Shown here: positions 59,365-64,000 of the stretch, piece by piece
Layout of the letters: the number at the start of each line of letters is the position of its first letter
Position numbering within the stretch: position 1 is the stretch's first letter
NCBI GenBank assembly: GCA_030154105.1
Contig: JASKKP010000003.1
Span: 1-64,000, forward strand
DNA length: 64,000 nt
From: Bacillota bacterium
GTDB lineage: Bacteria > Bacillota > DTU030 > DUMP01
Direction: 5' to 3'
Program-made: the position numbers and the translations under genes
Notes under the pieces: generated by a model
The model's database searches: none
Seen by the model: only the letters and a program-made list of their open reading frames with translations
What the model was told of the DNA's origin: nothing

Positions 59365-60324
59365 ATGGAAAAAATAGCTGTCCTCACCAGCGGGGGAGAT
59401 GCACCGGGTATGAACGCCGCCCTCCGAGCGGTGGTGCACCAGGCGGCCGTTCACGAAGTGCAGGTGGTGGGGATTTATCACGGTTACGAAGGCCTCCTGA
59501 ACAGAGAATTCGTACCCTTGGATTTAGGTGCTGTTGACGATATCATCCAGCGGGGCGGCACTATTCTCCGGAGCGCCAGGAGCGAGCGCTTCAAGACCGA
59601 AGCCGGCCAGGAGCAGGCCGTGGCCAACCTGAAGGAAGCGGGCATCGAAGGCCTCATCGTCATCGGCGGCGAAGGCTCGTACCGTGGGGCAGAGGCTCTG
59701 GCTAAGAGGGGGATCGCTACGGTGGGTGTGCCCGGTACCATCGATAACGACATCCCCTGTACCGACTATACCATAGGCTTCGATACCGCCGTAAACACGG
59801 TAGTGGAAGCCATGAACAAGATCCGTGACACGGCTACCGCGCACGAGCGCACGTTCGTGGTGGAGACCATGGGGCGCGCCAGCGGCCAAATCGCTTTAAC
59901 CGCCGGCCTTGCCGGTGGCGCCGAGTCCATCCTGATCCCGGAGATACCCTACAACCTGGACAACGTCTGCCAGAGGCTTAAGTGGAGCGCGGCGCGGGGC
60001 AAAGTGCACAGCATCATCCTGGTGGCCGAAGGGGTGGCTTCCGGCTATACCATCGCCCAGGAAGTGAAAAAGCGCACCGGCTTTGACACCCGGGTGACTG
60101 TGCTCGGCCACCTTCAGCGCGGCGGAACCCCCACTGCCTTCGACCGCATCCTGGCCAGCCGTCTGGGTGCCGAGGCGGTGGAGGTGCTGCTTTCGGGCGG
60201 AAGCAGCCTGGCCATGTCCTACGTTAAGGGTGAGATTCAGGCTATTCCTTTTAGTGAGGTGTTCGCCAGCAAAAAGACCATCAACCGTTCCCTCTACGAC
60301 TTGGCCGCCATCCTCGCCATCTGA
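59365..60324 (+). CDS. pfkA: ATP-dependent 6-phosphofructokinase
   Basis: 319 residues from ATG 59365 (CGGGGGTGA upstream; the GTG at 59356 is less well placed). PfkA motifs: IAVLTSGGDAPGMNAALRAVV, GTIDNDIPCTDYTIGFDTA, METMGRASGQ and VLGHLQRGGTP. The nucleotide/metal motif is GGEGSYRGA: Gly104 indicates ATP rather than PPi, but position 103 is Glu in place of the usual metal-binding Asp, so metal or nucleotide handling may differ. Follows the cupin PGI; catalyses F6P to F1,6BP. Terminator at 60352-60379. Confidence 0.9.
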   Translation: MEKIAVLTSGGDAPGMNAALRAVVHQAAVHEVQVVGIYHGYEGLLNREFVPLDLGAVDDIIQRGGTILRSARSERFKTEAGQEQAVANLKEAGIEGLIVIGGEGSYRGAEALAKRGIATVGVPGTIDNDIPCTDYTIGFDTAVNTVVEAMNKIRDTATAHERTFVVETMGRASGQIALTAGLAGGAESILIPEIPYNLDNVCQRLKWSAARGKVHSIILVAEGVASGYTIAQEVKKRTGFDTRVTVLGHLQRGGTPTAFDRILASRLGAEAVEVLLSGGSSLAMSYVKGEIQAIPFSEVFASKKTINRSLYDLAAILAI

Positions 60325-60351
60325 GCAGAAGGCAGGTTATGGTAAATTCGT

Positions 60352-60379
60352 GCGGTCCGGGGCACCCGGACCCGCTTTT
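60352..60379 (+). terminator. Terminator after pfkA
   Basis: GCGG-TCCGG / CCGGA-CCCGC (one bulge) with a GGGCAC-like loop is followed by TTTTCG. Confidence 0.65.
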
Positions 60380-60430
60380 CGTGCGCCCGGCTTGGGAACT
60401 TAAGGGGCGGAAATCGGGCCTCCGCCTGTT

Positions 60431-61288
60431 TTAAGGGGCTGAAGTCCCGTAGGAAGCAAAACCTGAGGCGCGCAGCTCTTCTACAAAGCGCCGGGACTCC
60501 TTCAGCATGTGGCGGAGGAGAAAACGCGAGCCGGCATCGGTGTAGCGGGAGAGCAAGTCTTCTTGGAAGCGGATGAATTCCAGGGTAAGGTTGCGGCCCA
60601 CCATGGCCAGGCGACGGGCTTCGGTGGTGAGGACTTCAGGCGACTGGCCGGGAAGAGAGGCGCCATCACGCAGGCGGCGGGCCGCCTGCTCCAGGGAGCG
60701 GTAGTCACGCTCGAAACGGGCCAAGGCCGTGCGGTCTTCGGGCCGTACGTTGGGGAGAAAGGCCCGAAGAAGCAGAGTGTGTTCGCGCTCATCGCGGGCC
60801 CAGAACTCCAGGCGGTTTAGGAAATCTTCCCAGGTGATGCGGCGCGGCGGCTGGTTTTGGGGCGGGAGTGTAAGTTCGATGGCTTCCAGCTCCCGTTCGA
60901 AGTGATCCGTTTCCATGAGCACATGCTGGATGGCGAGGGCAGGATCGGTTTCTGGAAAAACGACTTTGAGGTCGCGAAGAAAGGCACGAAATTCCTGGTT
61001 TACCGCTCGGGCGTCGCGCACCAAGGTGGCTGCGGCGGTGGCCACTTCCTCCATGGCCGGCCCGAGTTCGGTTTCCAGAGCGGCCTCCAGGCGGGCACGC
61101 AGGTTTTCGGCCCGTCGGGCCGTCTCATCGAAGACGCGCTGAAAACGCCTGAGTTCGCGTGCATACCTTTCTTGAAGATGGGGCAATACTGAAAGCAGTA
61201 TCTGAGGGTGCTCACTTTGGAGCTCAGCCCAGAACTCGATGGTGGCCAGTTCTTGGAGGAGCATGGCGCGTGTCAATTGGGCAGGCAC
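60431..61288 (-). CDS. DUF2935 family protein
   Basis: 285 residues. It has two copies of a four-helix metal-binding-like unit, each starting IEFWAELQSEHPQIL (near 15) and LEFWARDEREHTLLL (near 165), and each with later conserved Glu/His. The family is known from Clostridia and Bacilli, often linked to sporulation or spore coat; its function is unknown. ATG 61288 is preceded by GGAGG. It stands alone, convergent with pfkA. Confidence 0.8.
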   Translation of the reverse strand: MPAQLTRAMLLQELATIEFWAELQSEHPQILLSVLPHLQERYARELRRFQRVFDETARRAENLRARLEAALETELGPAMEEVATAAATLVRDARAVNQEFRAFLRDLKVVFPETDPALAIQHVLMETDHFERELEAIELTLPPQNQPPRRITWEDFLNRLEFWARDEREHTLLLRAFLPNVRPEDRTALARFERDYRSLEQAARRLRDGASLPGQSPEVLTTEARRLAMVGRNLTLEFIRFQEDLLSRYTDAGSRFLLRHMLKESRRFVEELRASGFASYGTSAP

Positions 61289-61400
61289 GGCAATCCCTCC
61301 TTTGCAGGGGCTCTTACCAGCATTTTATGCCGGCCAAAAGGGCCTTGTGCGCCCGACTTGCTCAAGGTCCTGGCCGGCGGCGAGTGGGAGCGGAGAGTAA

Positions 61401-63065
61401 ATGGGCATTAAAAAGGATACGGTGAGGGTAAAAATCGGCACGGCAGGGGGCGAGGTGCGGGATTTTCCCTATGGAACAACACTTCTGGCCATTAGCCGCG
61501 AGTACGAAGGACACCATCCTTCACCGATTTTAGCTGCCCGGGTGAACGGGGAACTTCGCGAGCTCACCCATGCTTTGACCGAGGATGCGACTTTAGAGTT
61601 TCTCGATCTCGGCACGGACGATGGACAGCGCATTTACATAAGAAGCCTTTCTTTTTTGCTCGTCCGGGCGGCCGAAGACGTGCTCCCCGGTGCGCAGGTG
61701 AGTATTGAGCATTCCCTGGGGAACGGGCTTTACGTCGAGGTGCACGGGACAAGGCCCCTTACGGAAGAGGACGTGGTGGCTTTGGAGCGGCGGATGCGGG
61801 AGCTGGTGGAGAAAGACCTTCCTTTTAAAAAACTGCGGCTTCCGCTGGCCGAAGCGCAGGAAATCTTTCGGCGCCAGGGGCAGGAAGAGAAGGCCGAACT
61901 TTTGCGTTACCGCAAGAAAGACTACCTTAACGTGTACGAGCTCGCCGGTCGCTACGATTACTTCTACGGTTACATGGCACCCAGCACCGGGTTTTTACGC
62001 CTTTTTGCCCTGCGCTTTTATCTTCCCGGCCTCATCCTTCTTTATCCCAGTAAAGAAAGCCCCGGCGCCCTTCCTTCCTACCGCGACCAGCCCAAACTGG
62101 CCGCCATCTTTCGCGAGTCGGAACGATGGGGGGAAATTCTAGGCGTAAGCGATGTTGCTTCACTCAATAGGCTCATAGCCGGCGGCTACGGTCCGGAACT
62201 CATCCGCATTGCCGAGGCCCTGCACGAGAAAAAAATTGCCCAGATAGCCGACCAGATTACCCAGAACCGTGAGCGCATCCGCCTCGTCCTCATCGCCGGA
62301 CCGTCTTCTTCCGGCAAGACCACTTTTGCCCAACGCTTGTATATTCAGCTGCGCGTCAACGGCCTCCGGCCGGTGACGATTTCCCTAGACGATTATTTCG
62401 TCGACCGCGAACACACCCCGCGCGATGAAAACGGCGAATTGGACTTTGAGGCGCTGGAGGCCCTGGACCTAAAGCTTTTCAACCGCCACCTGGTACAGCT
62501 TATCCAAGGCGAGGAGGTGGAAGTGCCGGTCTTCGACTTTAAGCGCGGCTGCCGCACCTGGGTCGGTCGGCGCCTAAAGGTGGAGCCCGGCCAGCCGATC
62601 CTCATAGAGGGCATCCACGGGCTAAACGAAAAGCTTACGGCTTCCATCCCTAAAGATAAGAAGTTCAAAGTGTACGTGAGCGCCCTTACCCAGCTCAACG
62701 TCGACCGCCACAACCGTATCCCTACCACCGACACGCGGCTTTTGCGCCGTATCGTGCGCGACAGCAAGTACCGCTCCGCCCAGGCTGAGGAAACCATCTT
62801 GCGCTGGCCTTCGGTGCGGCGTGGGGAAGAACGCAATATTTTTCCCTTTCAGGAAGAAGCGGACGCCCTGTTCAACTCGGCTCTGGTGTACGAGCTTGCC
62901 GTGCTCAAGCGCTACGCCGAACCGCTTCTGGCCGCGGTACCGGAGAAGAGCCCGGCCTACGGACAGGCCAAGATCCTCCTGAAATTCCTTTCCTATTTCC
63001 TCTCCCTCGACGCCGAAGCAGAGATACCGCGGACTTCTATTTTGCGGGAATTCATAGGGTTTTAA
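61401..63065 (+). CDS. TGS/SAD - uridine kinase (Udk) fusion nucleoside kinase
   Basis: 554 residues. N-terminal TGS domain (about 8-72, RVKIGTAGGEVRDFPYGTTL), then a threonyl-tRNA-synthetase-like SAD region (HGTRPLTEEDVVALERRMREL) without aminoacylation core, then a uridine/phosphoribulokinase-type P-loop kinase from about 290: LIAGPSSSGKTTFAQRL, SLDDYFVDRE, DFEALEALDLKLFNRHL. This domain order is known in Firmicutes and Thermotogae. It probably phosphorylates uridine or another nucleoside; the role of the synthetase-like half is unclear. Confidence 0.88.
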   Translation: MGIKKDTVRVKIGTAGGEVRDFPYGTTLLAISREYEGHHPSPILAARVNGELRELTHALTEDATLEFLDLGTDDGQRIYIRSLSFLLVRAAEDVLPGAQVSIEHSLGNGLYVEVHGTRPLTEEDVVALERRMRELVEKDLPFKKLRLPLAEAQEIFRRQGQEEKAELLRYRKKDYLNVYELAGRYDYFYGYMAPSTGFLRLFALRFYLPGLILLYPSKESPGALPSYRDQPKLAAIFRESERWGEILGVSDVASLNRLIAGGYGPELIRIAEALHEKKIAQIADQITQNRERIRLVLIAGPSSSGKTTFAQRLYIQLRVNGLRPVTISLDDYFVDREHTPRDENGELDFEALEALDLKLFNRHLVQLIQGEEVEVPVFDFKRGCRTWVGRRLKVEPGQPILIEGIHGLNEKLTASIPKDKKFKVYVSALTQLNVDRHNRIPTTDTRLLRRIVRDSKYRSAQAEETILRWPSVRRGEERNIFPFQEEADALFNSALVYELAVLKRYAEPLLAAVPEKSPAYGQAKILLKFLSYFLSLDAEAEIPRTSILREFIGF

Positions 63066-63115
63066 CCGAAGCCGGAAGCAGGACCGCCTGGCGAAAACAA
63101 GCTGAGCTGGAACTC

Positions 63116-63144
63116 TTGACTAGCAGGAGTAATTTGTGTATTAT
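63116..63144 (+). promoter_or_regulatory. groESL promoter, TTGACT-17-TATTAT
   Basis: TTGACT (63116-63121) and TATTAT (63139-63144) with a 17-base spacer; the CIRCE operator begins 12 bases after the -10 box. Confidence 0.85.
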
Positions 63145-63156
63145 AGGTCTTGGTTG

Positions 63157-63183
63157 TTAGCACTCTCCCTTGGCGAGTGCTAA
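63157..63183 (+). promoter_or_regulatory. CIRCE operator (HrcA binding site)
   Basis: TTAGCACTC-N9-GAGTGCTAA is a perfect CIRCE. HrcA repressor bound here blocks groESL until heat shock. Confidence 0.97.
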
Positions 63184-63209
63184 AAGTTACGAAAGGAGGG
63201 CCAAGAAGT

Positions 63210-63497
63210 ATGCTCAAACCGCTCGGCGACAGGATTGTGGTCAAAGCCATCACTGCCGAGGAGAAGACCAAGGGAGGTATCGTCCTACCCGATACGGCCA
63301 AGGAGAAGCCCCAGGAGGGCGAGGTTATTGCTGTGGGCCCGGGCCGGGTGCTGGACAACGGGCAACGAATCGCTCCCGAGGTTAAGGTTGGCGACCGCGT
63401 GATCTACGCCAAGTATGGCGGGACCGAGGTCAAGGTCGACGGCGAAGAATACCTTATCCTGCGCGAAAGCGACGTTCTGGCCATTGTTGAGAAATAA
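63210..63497 (+). CDS. groES: Co-chaperonin GroES
   Basis: 95 residues from ATG 63210, preceded by GAAAGGAGGG. GroES motifs: [13 protein letters not shown], the mobile loop [21 protein letters not shown] and [21 protein letters not shown]. It is the cap of the GroEL folding chamber. The track start (63150) is within the CIRCE region and is wrong. Followed 18 bases later by groEL in the same transcript. Confidence 0.97.
   Translation: MLKPLGDRIVVKAITAEEKTKGGIVLPDTAKEKPQEGEVIAVGPGRVLDNGQRIAPEVKVGDRVIYAKYGGTEVKVDGEEYLILRESDVLAIVEK

Positions 63498-64000
<503 letters not shown>

Overview
The window looks like chromosome from an anaerobic, probably thermophilic member of the Clostridia, closest in style to the Moorella / Thermanaeromonas acetogens. 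This is inferred from gene content only: a Ni-CO dehydrogenase gene, a cupin-type phosphoglucose isomerase, UPF0182 and DUF2935 proteins, a GlpP antiterminator, FMN and TPP riboswitches and a CIRCE-controlled groESL. Shine-Dalgarno sites are strong (AGGAGG), and GTG and TTG starts are common. By eye the DNA is moderately GC-rich. I see no tRNA, rRNA, CRISPR array or intact insertion sequence.

Layout. 1-2.1 kb is gene-poor and degenerate: a MerR regulator with a perfect palindromic operator, a long foldback, a decayed AAA-ATPase fragment and two tiny ORFs with good promoters. 2.2-12.2 kb is mixed: a GntR regulator, a 1225-residue glycosyltransferase / GH130-like fusion, an RDD protein, RibU under an FMN riboswitch, Fe/Mn superoxide dismutase, a JAMM-TM-LysM protein, an MGDG-synthase-like glycosyltransferase and GlpP. 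12.3-19.5 kb is a polyol/sugar operon (two FGGY kinases, zinc dehydrogenase, SDR, class II aldolase, 2-hydroxyacid dehydrogenase) behind a leader terminator that GlpP may control. 19.6-26 kb is an unusual operon: cyclic amidohydrolase, DcuC-type carrier, AbgA-type amidohydrolase and a SucCD-like acyl-CoA synthetase pair. 26-28.2 kb holds a UPF0104 membrane protein and a toxin-antitoxin pair. 28.3-36.7 kb holds an orphan DhaK and a TRAP transporter / DeoR / DhnA aldolase / dehydrogenase / FGGY kinase operon.

36.7-39.4 kb is a TPP-riboswitch operon on the minus strand (thiE, an AIR-synthase-like protein, a HAD phosphatase). Next come a flavin reductase and a Ni-CO dehydrogenase gene (cooS) broken by one missing base. 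42.1-47.5 kb is a sigma-54 system: a PrpR-type activator, a long inverted-repeat activator site, a perfect -24/-12 promoter, a GntP carrier and a LeuCD-like hydratase. 47.5-50.2 kb is UPF0182. 50.5-57.1 kb is a complete ABC sugar importer with a ROK repressor, a ROK glucokinase and its ATPase. Threonine synthase, cupin-type PGI and 6-phosphofructokinase follow, so imported sugar can pass through glucokinase, PGI and PFK encoded within 9 kb. The window ends with DUF2935, a TGS/SAD-uridine-kinase fusion and groES-groEL, the latter cut by the window edge.

Overall theme: several self-contained catabolic modules, each with its own transporter and/or regulator. The least familiar are the amidohydrolase / SucCD-like operon, the sigma-54 / GntP / hydratase operon and the glycosyltransferase-GH130 fusion. 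All functional calls rest on reading sequence motifs; no database search was possible.
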